In this document: positions 11,397 through 22,012 of the stretch, piece after piece
Layout: each line of letters begins with the position of its first letter
How positions within the stretch are numbered: position 1 is the stretch's first letter
Assembly: GCA_001692895.1 (NCBI GenBank)
Contig: KV748187.1
Location: 3,034,836 to 3,098,835 of the forward strand
Length of the DNA stretch: 64,000 nt
Source of the DNA: Cenococcum geophilum 1.58
Lineage: Eukaryota > Ascomycota > Dothideomycetes > Gloniales > Gloniaceae
Direction of reading: 5' to 3'
Notes under the pieces: generated by a model
Seen by the model: the letters and a program-made list of their open reading frames with translations, nothing else
Databases searched by the model: none
Told to the model about the DNA's origin: nothing
Made by a program: the position numbers and the translations under genes

Positions 11397-12746
11397 TGGC
11401 TTCTTTCCTTTTGATGACTCAGCCTGCTGCTGCTGTAGCTCCTGCTGCTGTAGCTCCTGCTGCTGTTGTGGCTCTTGTTCGGGCTCAATAAACGTCTCAT
11501 TGAGTAGCTCAATTGGCAGGCGGCGTCGTAGATTTCGTCATAGCTCTGGAGGTAGAGCTTGTGGTGGTTTGGGAGGTGATTCGGGAGGTGGCTCTAGAGG
11601 CTCTTGGGGTGGCTCTTGGGGTAGTTCTTAAGATAGTTTATAAGCTTCTTGTATCGTGAAGATAGCGGTAAGAGCAGCGCTAGCAGCGCTTTTAGCTGCA
11701 GGTGCCTTCTTTAGAGCACGCTGCCGTGGCTTTAGCTTTGGCTTTGGCTTTAGCTATAGCTCTTCCTCCTTAATATTAGATATGTCCTCCCAATCGTGCT
11801 ATAGAACTTAGTGTTCTGGTGGCCCTGGTTAACGTAGCTTATCTAATAAGCCTTCGCGATACTTATTGCCTCCCTTAAGCCTTATTATCTCCTGTATATA
11901 GTAAGGGATCCTCTTAATCTAACGCTGGATTCGCCACTGCTCTAGCTCCCTCTATACTTTATACTAGGCTTTCTTAGCAGGCTTTTAAGCTATTAGGGCG
12001 CCCTTCTTAGTAGTAACTCTCTTAAGGTATGGCCACACTGGCTCTATTATATTTATATTAGGCGAATTGCCATACTAAGTAAGCCGTTGAACTTCTGCAG
12101 CGCTTATTAAAAGGTTATAATATTTAGTAACGTAAGAGGGAGCCTTATCTTCTTAAATTAGCGTATTTAGAAGACTCTTTTAGCAAGCTTAAGTAAACGG
12201 AATTAGCTTTAGCGTAAGAATAAACGTTATATAGCGATACCAATTAACTCCTTTACTATTACCTCTTATAAGCTTACCGTGCCTTTTATCCCATTTCTAT
12301 ATAGGTTTCTTACCTATAAGGTTTCGAATACCCGTTCTCCTCATAGCGGTAGTAAGCTCCTATTCTGCTCTCACAATAGGTTTAAGTTTGGCGTTAATTT
12401 TAATAAGATTAGCTGTTGCAGTAGCTCGTTATTATATTATCTTGGGGGTCCAAATATAGCAGGGGCCCTTTCTGTGATATAAGAAGCTGCCCCAAAATAT
12501 AAACTCTAAATAGCCCTTCTACCGAGGTCTTATTATAGATCTAAGAAAGCTTTCTTCTAGCTACCTCTATACGCGATAGCCTCTAAGGCGATAGCTAAGA
12601 ACAACTAAAGTTTTATTGCTCTAAATAACGTTTATCTAATCCTCTAACTTCTAGTCCTTATAGCAAAGGCAAAACTTAAACCTATCCTTCTTTATCTGCG
12701 CTAAAAGACCGGGCTTACGAGTAGGCTTAGTCTTATGGAAGTTCTG

Positions 12747-12939
12747 TGTCACGGAACGAGGGTAGTGGCTACAGAGCGTATGTATTCGAGGAGTCTACAA
12801 GACGTTGCGCGATCGATCGTAAGGGTCGAGGGCGTAAGGAGGTGATATACCTACGCGTAGCTGACATAAGCTGTACGCGAGGTGTACGCGAGAGCACGGG
12901 GCTCTCCTATGGAGGCCCCTGCGGTGGGGTTCCGTGACA
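12747..12939. mobile_element. 193-bp solo LTR (or MITE) inserted in element B
   Basis: The ends are perfect 11-bp inverted repeats, TGTCACGGAAC and GTTCCGTGACA, so the element has the TG...CA form of an LTR. It is flanked by a 5-bp direct duplication TTCTG at 12742-12746 and 12940-12944, the length made by LTR-retrotransposon integrases. The interior is GC-rich with many intact CpA/TpG steps, unlike the RIP-mutated element around it, so it arrived or was reduced to a solo LTR after the main RIP episode, or was too short to be mutated. No matching internal retrotransposon was recognised in the window. A MITE with a 5-bp target duplication is the alternative. Confidence 0.8.
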
Positions 12940-13445
12940 TTCTGCGACTTAAGGATTCGCCATATAGTTTTAGCGCTAATATTGGTGTCAAGACCAAGTT
13001 ACTTAGTACTCTTTTCTCTGCTATAGCGGTTATAACGGACCTTCTTAATAACTTCTTAAATCTTAGTAGATGTATATTTAGTTGGACAACCCAATTAAGG
13101 TGCATCTTTAAGGTAGATATTAAGAATTGTGCGGCTTTTAGCCTTGTTAAAGCCGCGTTTCCGTGCTTCTTAGATAACCAATTTAATACGGGAGACGCTT
13201 ATTCCAGTAGCGGCTTAAATATCAGCATTTATACTACTATAAATCTTTATAGTAAGGGCCTAAGCCCTTATACAGATGTTGTATAAGTTACCCATTACAA
13301 ATAATAAGGATTTAATGTATTTTATAAGCTTATAAAGTAGAGTATTAAGGGGTAAGTTATAAACGCCAGAACCCCACAGTGCGCGCTAAGTATCTCTTAC
13401 GCCACTCTAAGCCGCTAAAGGCTAGCGCACGCCACCACGATAAGG

Positions 13446-13477
13446 GGGGGGCTAGGAACTTTTAACCTCTGCCTCCG
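13446..13477 (-). repeat. element B right terminal inverted repeat
   Basis: Inverted partner of 11114-11145, followed by TA at 13478-13479. Confidence 0.85.
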
Positions 13478-13479
13478 TA

Positions 13480-13565
13480 CAGTTAACCGCAAAAGATCGT
13501 TTATATCGCTTAAATTCGCGAACAGCCGGCATTGCACCCTACTAAAATTTGTATAAGGTGTAATG
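13480..13565 (+). repeat. element A left terminal inverted repeat (86 bp)
   Basis: It begins CAGTTAACCGCAAAAGATCG directly after TA. It is the inverted partner of 58914-58999, with about nine differences by eye, all transitions. Confidence 0.85.
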
Positions 13566-14484
13566 CTAACTATTTAAAGACCTAGCAACCATTAGCAAAC
13601 AGCCGTAAGTAGCTTAAAATGAAGCTTAAGTTTAGCCTAATTAGGATAATTATATAAGACCTTCTATAGTGTTTTTTATAGCTCCTAATAAATATAATAA
13701 GCCAGCTAAGCCCCTAACGCGCGTACTAACGCGTTTTAAACTATTAAAGAAGCGTTCTAATTTAATATTAACGCCCTTTATACCGGTAGCTAAGAAAGCA
13801 GGACCTAGGGTAGCGCCTTAGCCTATACCTATTTCCCCGCCTTTACACCCTAAAGTATTACTATTTATATTAGAGCCGCTAGCGTCTGCTTAGCCCCTAA
13901 TAAATATAGATATAGAAGATAATAATAAGGGAGAGGAGGAGGTAGAGGATAATGACGTAGAAGAGCCGCTAGAGCTACTAGCGGTAGTACGTTTTATAAG
14001 TGTATAGAAGGTATTTAATAGAAAGGAGGTTTTACCTAGGTCTTAATTAGTAATATTAGACTAGAATATACTCTACCTAACTGCAATTAAGGCTTAGAAA
14101 GGAAAGCTTTTAAGGAATCTTTTACTCTATTAAAAAAGAAAATGGAGATCTGACTGCCGGTTTTAGAGGGTTCTGTCGCCGTTTTTGGAGGTCGCGTCGC
14201 TAAAACTCCCCGCCGCCCTAAGCCTCTTGCTTACCGGTCTAATGTTAAGCCTCTTACTTACCTAGCCTATACCCCGTTTTTTACGGGCAGACTAGTTTAT
14301 CCAAAAGTATAACCCTTTTACGCGCCTGGCGCTAAACCTATATATACTCTATAGCTCCTACCTCTAATCCGTTTAACCTAGGCCCCGTTTCTCTTATTCT
14401 TTACCCTCCTATCTCCTTAACCCTATATTACTCTCTATATCCTTTCCACTATTACTACCCTAAGTTTTCTTCTAGCTCCCTAAA
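13566..14484. other. AT-rich spacer before the recombinase remnant
   Basis: RIP-mutated sequence with no recognisable coding content. A short segment at about 14140-14300 is more GC-rich, and a pyrimidine-rich stretch follows up to about 14480, directly upstream of the DUF3435 start. If the composite is a Starship, its 5' terminus should lie in this stretch. Confidence 0.5.
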
Positions 14485-16948
14485 ATGCGGCGCGCTTAAT
14501 TATTAAATCACAGCTTATTATCCAGCGTTACTGATAATAAGTATATAGATATAGACAGTAATGGTAACAGCTACTGGACAGAACCGACCGTCCCTGATAG
14601 TAATACTAATAGCACTACTAAATCTAAAAATGCTTACGAAGCGTCCGCTTAAGCATGGCTTTATAAGGATTAAAACCATTTATTAGAATATTACCTTAAA
14701 CAGTTAGAAGAGTTTAAGGAATCCAATTTTATAACGTAGGACTACGCCGATGCTACTATAGCTCTCCTTAACCGCATTAAAGAATACTAGGATTAGTAAG
14801 TAATAACCTATTTAGCGGCTTCCTTTTAGGCCTAACTTAGTAGAGAGCTAATAATTTCTAGATACTGCACCTATATAGGGAAAGACCCTAAGAAAATATA
14901 CTAAGTCCTCTTGCTTTGGCTCCTTTATAGCTTCTTTAACTAGTCCTTAAACTAGAAACAAGGGAAAGGTAATAGGAAATAGTACAGGACGAAGGTTTCT
15001 AGCTTACTTAGCCTATACTAGAAGTACTATTGCCTTATATATAAGAGAGCGACTAGAGGGAAAATTGCTAGTAAACTAAACCGCTAGATATATAAGGTGA
15101 TTATATTCCTAGTTAATCCTTTGACCTAGTAAGGTAAGGCAGAGCTAAGATATCTTTCTTAGGTACTTTGGAAACTGGTAGAGAAATATAGTCTAAGCGA
15201 GAAAAAGCGAGAAAAGACTATTATGGATGCGGAGGATCTCGCCCTAGTTTTTAAGACTAACTTAGTTATAATAAGGAAGTGATATATAGTTGGACGACAT
15301 CGGATATAAGTGCATTTCTTAATGTAACTAGGTCTTTATACTGCGAGCTAACCTAAAGCTCTTCTAAACCTATGCTACCAATATATAATAGTTACACTTA
15401 TTTAGGACCTAAAGGGCGGTCCCTATAATATCGTGCTTAAGTTTATATTTAAATTCACTAAGGAATATCTTAGTATAAAGGAAGCGTGTGTTATCTTTTT
15501 ACCCTATTTTTCTTACCTTATACTTATAGAGAACTAGTAATACTTTCCTAATTCCTAAGATTATCTTTAACCCTTTACTTATTTTTAGCCCTTACGTCTT
15601 TCTCTTAGGCCTCCTCTTTGCTAATTAAGCTTTTAGAGCCCCTAACCTAATGTCCACGGAATAGCTTACTAAGCTATATATTAAGCCTGGGCGTAACTAG
15701 TTGTTGCTACTACTCTATTCGGACCTAGATAATATCCCTATATTTTAGCAATTAATTAAAGCTTTCTATGGCTATAAGGTCTCACCTAACCAACCTTTAT
15801 AGTACTTAACTCTTTTACCGTGGATTAAGGACCTTGGCATAATTATAGGATTTCGGCAGGTTGCGCGCCTATATAGTCTCCGTTACGGTATAGGTAAGGT
15901 ATTTAATAAGAATAGTAAGTTCTATTATATAGAGCCGGTTCTACTAAGATATTTCTAATATTTTTACTACTTAGGTAACGTAACTAATGCCCTCCGGAAC
16001 CTAATAATGTAATACGCCGACACTTAAACGTTCCTAAAGTACTACCTTTTACGGTATATTAACGTAGATATATAAGTAATTATTTAAGGCTTAGAGCCTT
16101 AAGAAAAGTTAATAAAAGCAGTATACTAAATAAGCCAATTAATTAACCTGTGGTGGCTATAGCACCTAATAATAAAACAATCCTTATTAGTAAACGAGAA
16201 CTTATATATTTATTCCTTAATTAAAGTTCGAAATAAGCTGAAGCTTAGCCTTAAGCGCAAAACCGCAGAAAGCATAGAATACTAAAAGCTTAGCCGAGAA
16301 ATCATAAATAAAAGGCAACGTCAGAGAAATGCGCTATTGGAAAATATTAAGAAGAATTAGGACAACGAATAAGCTGTAATTAATATTAAGCGGCAACTTT
16401 CCAGAGTTATATTTAATGAGGATATTAAAGCAACCTTAGAATCTAATAATGATAGATTAGCCGAACATAAACGCCTTATTAAAGTAATTATAACGCTACT
16501 TGGCATATTACTAGAAGATAAAATACGCAGACGTAATAATGCCATTAATGCAGTTGTAGATTACTGTAATGTTGAGGAAGGCAGAGCGCATCGACCGAGT
16601 TATCGCCAGAGATAGTTTAGGGTAGGTGTTACCCTTAGCTAAGTTAAGATTAAAGAAAATGCTAAGATTTTAGAAGCGGCTAAAGCGCTAGAGAGTGCAA
16701 AGTTATCCTTATATAAGGAGAAAAGACTAAAGATATACTTTATCTGCCTTGGGAACTAAAAGCTACTAATTAGTAAGCGCATATATAGGTTCCATACTCT
16801 AACTGCTTTTACGAAGTATTTCTGACAAGCGTATCTCTCTAAACTTCTATAGCAGGGTAAGATTGAATATAATGTTTATAAAGTGACCCTTAAGCATAAA
16901 ATGCATCTTTAGAACTATGTGCTTAGTATATATAGGACCTTTTCCTAG
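14485..16948 (+). pseudogene. DUF3435 tyrosine recombinase with C-terminal zinc finger (Starship-captain family), RIP-killed
   Basis: This reads as a fungal DUF3435 protein on the plus strand if stops are read through; nearly all are TAG/TAA at positions where the family has Gln, plus TAG for Trp. Recognisable landmarks are KREKTIMDAEDLALVFKTN, VGRHRIQVHF, LYTAS then PKALLNLCYQ (with the first recombinase Arg region), RLYSLRYGIGKVF (second Arg region), NLIMQYAD then TFLKYYL (C-terminal catalytic region), and a tail with the spaced Cys/His of a C2H2-like finger ending near HKMHL. Length, about 820 codons, is normal for this family. At least one frame shift or intron is needed because the span is not a multiple of three. 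Proteins with this domain mobilise Starship elements; many copies also exist without an obvious element. Not functional as it stands. Confidence 0.82.
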
Positions 16949-17070
16949 TTATTTCGCGTTTATCTTATTATTCTTTACTACTTTTTATTTTATTTTAGTT
17001 TGTTATTATCTAATCCTATTTTAGTATTTAGTAGAATAGATGCAATAACTAGGATTTTGTAATTTGTCTA

Positions 17071-17173
17071 GGGGGGCGAGGGGTAATAGGTAAGGTAAGG
17101 GTAAGGGTAAGGTAAAGGATAAGATAAATAGTAGGGTAAGGGGTGAGGTAAGGGGAGGCTAATGGGAGATGGA
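17071..17173 (+). repeat. purine-rich GGTAAG-type simple repeat
   Basis: A G-rich run (GGGGGG) is followed by irregular repeats of GGTAAG/GGGTAAG over about 100 bp, directly downstream of the recombinase remnant. It is unlike the AT-rich surroundings. No telomere-type repeat is implied. Confidence 0.6.
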
Positions 17174-17559
17174 TAATATAGTTGCTATATAATATCTAAC
17201 GGACCGACTATAGACGAGATATATATTTAAATTTCTTAGATTAACCCGAACGGAGAAAGGAAGAGAAGTATTATATAATGACTTCTTACCTAAGCCGATC
17301 TCCTAAGCTATATATCTTTACTTATATATAATGCTTGCACCTTTTGCAACAAAGTATATAAGGGTAATTAGGGTTGGATAGATAACTGCTATCCTTAATA
17401 TAATATATAAACTTAGCTCTGCAACTAATATTATAACAAGTCCTAGTTGTGCAGAGGGTATTAAAATAGTTATTAATGTTTTCGCTTTTGCGCTTAGCCG
17501 CGGCGTACCTTACCTCAGTGGATTAAAGCAGTAATTCTGTTTGTTATAGCTAAGATTAG

Positions 17560-18460
17560 ATAGCTTAAAGTTTCTATATAAAATTTTCCTTTATGTCCTT
17601 AGATACGGTAACCGCCGTCTGTATAATGCTGATGGCGAAATTGCTTATAATATCTAGCCCTATAAAGTCCTTAAGTTTAATAAACTCTTTAATATACTCG
17701 GCCGCTGTTAAGGTGATTATATTATGTAATGCTAAGTCGCCTATTAGGTTAAAGACATTCTTAATAATATTAGGAAACCTGTTTACGGACCAGCTAGTTC
17801 CTAGAATGCGTTAGATTTTTATATTCATAAGCTCTTTTAGCTATAGTATATTATAATAATTGGCAATTGTATTAATATAGATGTGGCGAAGTATAATATA
17901 GGCCGTTGTTAGCTATGTTGTTGTGTCTCTATTATCGCCACCGCTACTGTCTAGTTTAGATAGTAATGAGGCATTGGCGTTATCAAGTTACACTACCTCT
18001 AATTCTATAGATTGAAGCTTAAGTACGGATAAATTGGATTAGCGTGCGAATATATCCCTTACCTTAGCCGAGCTTTTCTATACTTATAATATTAGATCCT
18101 TACTCCTCCTTGTTATTATTATAGTCCCTCTTATATATAAATTAGATTATTCTCTTAATAGTGCCGGAATTAAACTTGTTAATATTTATAATGTTAGTCG
18201 CCGCCTCTTACCCGTTAGTTAGTTCCTAGTTAGGGTTAATTCTATTAGACGTTTAGTTAGCTTTTACCTAAAAGCCTCTATTATATATAGCCGTAAGTAT
18301 AGGAGATTAGGTGTATATAATCGCTTTATAGACTTTAAACTCCAGCCCCTGGTATATAAGTTTTAAGTTACTATATTTCTCGCTGTTTATAAGCTGCGCT
18401 AAGCTAAGTAGAACATTTTTAGATAATATGTTTTGTTAGTTTTCTTTCCTAGTTCTAGTT
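17560..18460 (-). pseudogene. BTB/POZ-domain protein remnant
   Basis: On the minus strand, reading through stops, the frame shows the start of a BTB/POZ fold: LLSLAQLINSEKYSNLKLIY, QGLEFKVYKAIIYT, then a segment ending FNSGTIKRII and FIYKRDY. Further on it continues as the C-terminal part common to fungal BTB proteins (LIGDLALHNIITLTAAEYIK, LKDFIGLDIISNFAISIIQT). BTB domains mediate dimerisation and often act as Cullin-3 adaptors; such single-BTB proteins are a large fungal family. Several stops and probably a frame shift make it non-coding now. It faces the DUF3435 remnant tail to tail, so it would be cargo rather than part of the mobility machinery. Limits are approximate. Confidence 0.65.
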
Positions 18461-18642
18461 TTAACTACGTCTTAAGCAATGTTTAAGGGTGTAATTTGGT
18501 GTTAAATAGGACGATTAAGAACAAAAACTTTGCTTTATTAAACGTGGCTCTAGAGCCTCTATATATATATTAAGAAGTTATTATTAGCTTTATCTAATCT
18601 GCGACGGATTTAGTTAATTAGTTAGAGCTTTAAATATTAGTC

Positions 18643-18726
18643 NCTTAACTAAGGACTAATATNACTTNTAAAGTTNTAANTNAATATTTAGCTTATNTGC
18701 ATGCNAAGCATTTTCCNCTACCCCTN
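18643..18726. other. cluster of ambiguous bases
   Basis: Ten isolated n characters occur within 84 bases (18643, 18663, 18668, 18676, 18680, 18682, 18697, 18705, 18717, 18726). They are single ambiguous calls, not a gap, which suggests reads from several diverged repeat copies were merged here. Local structure and distances around this point are less trustworthy. Confidence 0.9.
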
Positions 18727-20520
18727 TACCTAGATAAAGCCAGTTATATAACTAGAAAAACCCCACTATTTATATCTAGTAAAAGTACGGAAAATTACAA
18801 AGTAATAAATAAACACTATATAAATATATGCGGCGGCTATAGGTAGAGGAGCGTATATTACAGTAAAGGAAAGAAGGTAACTGTATTTTAGCCTAGTTAG
18901 CCTATAGGCCTTATAACTCTGCTAGCAAGCCCTAAATTTCGTAATAGTAAACGGAACCCGGGCTTAATATAGTCAGCTATTGGTAAAGTAATGTTAAAGC
19001 ACCTACTTAGATTTAGGATTAAGTTAATTCTTTAAGGAATATAGGGAAGAATCCGATTAGTTCCTAGTAGAAAAGGCTTTTAGGGTATAGAACCTTAATT
19101 AAGGCTCGCATTAACTTATCCTAGAAATCTCCCATCTATCCAGTTTAAGTAATTAATTTAACTCTTTAGGGACGCGATGCTGAGGAGGCTAGTATCTTAC
19201 GATAAAACAGGGTAATTGTTATAGGCTTGCGATAAAGAGAGTGATATAGAGCTACCTATAGGATAAGCCTATTAGAACATAAAGAGAACCGGTAAATAAA
19301 GGTAAACGTGGGGTTAGTGTACCCGGAGAGGTATTAATATAGTATCATTATATAGACCGACCCATTATTATATCTATGACTTTATTAACTATATTAGGAG
19401 AAGGCGGAAGCGCAGACTAGTGGCGTTAGCTAGTTTTATATCGCTAGCGGTTAATTAGGTTAACGTAGTTAATATAATTAATATAGTTAATAGGGTTAAT
19501 AGGGTTAACAGAGTTAATGCGGTTAATAGCCCTACCCTAGTAAACGGCACTCCGCGCAGCAATACTAACTTCTTATTTTAACGCTACTACGTATAATAAG
19601 TCTTACTACTAGGTCTAAAGCTAGTGATATATAGGCTGTTGCCAGACATTTTAAAACTTAATAGAAGCGGTTCTTGGTAAGTAGGGATATAAGTATAGCC
19701 TTAACTTTTAGTAATAAAGATCGGTAGATACTTATATAGGAAGAAGCTGAATAACTTCGCTTATTATATCTAACACGCTCTACTTAGTTTAAGGTTCCTA
19801 TAGACAAATAAAAAGAGCTTTTAGAGCGTTTAAACGAGCTGCTAGCGGCTAAGAGTATACCCTAGGTAGCTACTAAAGTCCTTAATTGGCGTATAGTATA
19901 AGCCGTTAGGAAAGCCTATTGTTAGTTTTATTATATTATAGTTAGAACACTTATACTAACTTAGGTTTTAGCTTTATTAAATATAGTATCCGGGAAGGAA
20001 GTAAGCAAATTAACTAATTAACCCTAGGCATTAACTAAGTAATATAATCCTATAAAAGATACAGACCGGTAACCTATATGTTATAGGCCCTATAAGACAT
20101 AAGAGTAAAGGGGCGTCGCTTAAAAAGGTTGTTTTAGTTTTCTAAGTAGTTTATATATTAACGCTAGCAGCGCCCCTACTTCCAAGTCTTCTTACTTAAG
20201 GAGACTTATTTATACTAGACTTTATTAAAGAGATTAGGCTTTTAAAGGGTTAATAGGGAGATAAGGAGCTAGATAGAAAACGTTTATATTAATTTCTAAC
20301 GTTAATATATACGGTCATAGCTAAGGTACACACACAGACAATATGCCTCGTTTCGCTGCTATATACCCTATAGTACCTATCTTATATACTATATAAATAA
20401 TATAAACTAGCGATTAATATATAGGCTATAAGACGCGTTATAGACGAAATGGCATATACCCTACGACTTAACTCCCTCCTATTTATTAATATAAGACGTA
20501 TATTTAGCTTCTGTGCATAA
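18727..20520. other. RIP-mutated region with unrecognised coding-like remnant
   Basis: A plus-strand reading with stops at former Gln codons runs across roughly 18770-20280, suggesting an old protein-coding gene, but I recognise no domain. Around 19440-19530 there is an irregular tandem of GTTAAT/GGTTAATAG units, encoding Val-Asn-type repeats in that frame. No intact gene. Confidence 0.4.
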
Positions 20521-20524
20521 CTAA

Positions 20525-20760
20525 AACCAAAACTAAGCCCCAGTATATAGCCCTATACTTTAAGCCTATTACTTAGCTTAGACTTAAGAGGATATTAGTA
20601 TAATATAGTACTCCAGTACTTACCAGCTTAGCTATCCAAACGCCTCTATACCCGTAATGGCCCGCTAATAAATTTTTTTACAGGTAATTAGCGTTTCGTT
20701 CTCATTTTCTAGGTTATTTAACGCCCCTAATTTTAGACCTATATATACTTTTATATAAAT
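20525..20760 (+). repeat. direct repeat, copy 1 (partner at 41620-41850)
   Basis: About 235 bp aligning by eye at roughly 80% with 41620-41850 in the same orientation. Shared landmarks include AAGCCTATTACTTAGCTTAG, GGATATTAGTATAAT and CAGGTAATTAG after a T run. It lacks LTR-type ends and target duplications. It may be the shared upstream region of two copies of one gene family. Confidence 0.65.
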
Positions 20761-21395
20761 CTCTTCGCTCTTTAATATTTTTAGTCTTTTAATTTGTCCG
20801 AGTTAAGGTTAAGAATACGGCATACGGTTAACCGAAAATAGTTATATACTTAGCTTTAAGAACACTCCCCTAGCGTTTCTAATATCCATAAAATTGTGTC
20901 CCTAGTAATGTGTTCCATATATAATATATAGAACAATTACTAGTCTTTATATATAAGTTTTTATAGCTTTATATATTGCAGCTAATTTAGCTTCTAACGC
21001 TAAAATAGAGTGAAATTAGTGATGACTGGAAGAAGGAATTTAAAAGACAACGCGGTATTATTTACTCTTATTTTAAAGACTATAGGTTAATAATGGATAA
21101 TAAAGAAGATAAGGCTTTCTAAAACCTTATTAATTACTATAACGCTTATAACAATCTAGAGAAAGTTTAATATTTAAAAAAAATACTACTTAACCTTAAT
21201 TAGGGTAAGACTTAATAAGAGATACTTACTAAGAAAATATTATAGGAAGGATAGGAGATATTAAGACATAGAATTTGGATATACTATAGGCCTTAAGAAG
21301 CTCCTAGATGTGACTTAGTAATAATACAGCGGTGCTTAATAGATAATCTCCCCTATTACAGCTAAATGTATAATATAACTTTTGTTTATCTTCTA

Positions 21396-21420
21396 ATTAA
21401 CGCCTAGCGTACAAATAGGA
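21396..21420 (+). repeat. 25-bp direct repeat at the left edge of the minisatellite
   Basis: It begins ATTAACGCCTAG and matches 21988-22012 with only transition-type differences. The pair brackets the 17-bp array. Confidence 0.75.
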
Positions 21421-21431
21421 TATTAATGGGT

Positions 21432-21974
21432 GAGCTAGGCGATCCTACGAGCTGGGTAATTGTGCGAGCTGGGTGATTATACGAGCTAGGTGATCGTGTG
21501 AGCTAGATGCTTGTGGGAGCTGGTAGATCCTACGAGCTAGGTGATTATGCGAGCTAGGTAACTGTGCGAGTATGGTGCTTGTGGGAGCTGGGCAATCCTA
21601 CGAGCTAGGTGATTGTGCGAGCTGGGCGATCATGCGAACTGGGTGATCGTGCGAGCTGGGCGATCGTGTGAGCTGGATGCTCGTGGGAGCTGGTAGATCC
21701 TACGAGCTAGGTGATTGTGCGAGCTAGGCGATTGTGCGAACTGGGTGATCGTGCGAGCCGGGTGATCGTGCGAGCCGGGTGATTGTGCGAACTAGGTGAT
21801 CGTGCGAGCTGGGCGATCGTGCGAGCTGGGTGATCGTGCGAGCTAGGTGATCGTGCGAGCTAGGCGATTGTGCGAGCTGGGTGATCGTGCGAACTAGGTG
21901 ATCGTGCGAGCTGGGCGATTGTGCGAGCTGGGTGATCGTGCGAGCTAGGTGATTATATAAGCAGGGTGATCTGA
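21432..21974 (+). repeat. 17-bp minisatellite, about 32 units
   Basis: Head-to-tail copies with consensus near GAGCTGGGTGATCGTGC. It is GC-rich and keeps many TpG/CpA steps, in contrast to the RIP-mutated DNA on both sides; only edge units show TpG-to-TpA decay (GATTATAC, GATTATAT). A three-unit block (TGCTYGTGG, TAGATCCTAC, then a GATTRTGC unit) recurs, so the array grew partly by duplicating groups of units. There are no spacers, so it is not CRISPR-like. Expansion after RIP, or escape because of short unit length, would explain its state. Confidence 0.92.
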
Positions 21975-21987
21975 CCTAGCGCCCTCT

Positions 21988-22012
21988 ATTAACGCCTAGT
22001 ATATAAATAGGA
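21988..22012 (+). repeat. 25-bp direct repeat at the right edge of the minisatellite
   Basis: Partner of 21396-21420, here more AT-rich (RIP-type changes). Confidence 0.75.

Larger units (their letters stand above)
11264..13310 (-). pseudogene. element B Tc1-like DDE transposase (RIP-killed)
   Basis: This reads on the minus strand with TAG/TAA stops mostly at former Gln and Trp codons. Recognisable pieces run from right to left: an N-terminal HTH region, the segment FHKTKPTRKPGL, then the first catalytic block, where the SDET motif typical of fungal Tc1-like transposases reads SNKT (Asp to Asn, Glu to Lys, both G-to-A changes). After that come KGPCYIWTP, a segment ending ELTTAMRRTGIRNL, and IQEIIRLKGGNKYREG. 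The C-terminal tail is unusual: Pro/Glu-rich, then Gln-rich, then a run of GRGA units encoded by a 12-bp tandem repeat. A solo LTR interrupts the N-terminal part. It cannot encode an active enzyme. Confidence 0.82.
11114..13477 (-). mobile_element. element B: Tc1-like DNA transposon, RIP-mutated
   Basis: The element is bounded by TA at 11112-11113 and 13478-13479, the target duplication of the Tc1/mariner superfamily. Its ends are about 32-bp inverted repeats beginning CGGAGGCAGAGG. One transposase reading frame runs on the minus strand and is broken by stops. Without the later 193-bp insertion and its duplication it would be about 2.17 kb, normal for a Tc1-like element. Its right TA is also the left TA of element A, so the two are adjacent at one target site. 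Confidence 0.85.

Noticed and set aside
21432-21974. Regular 17-bp repeats as a CRISPR array
   Set aside because: Units are head to tail with no spacers, and the genome is fungal.
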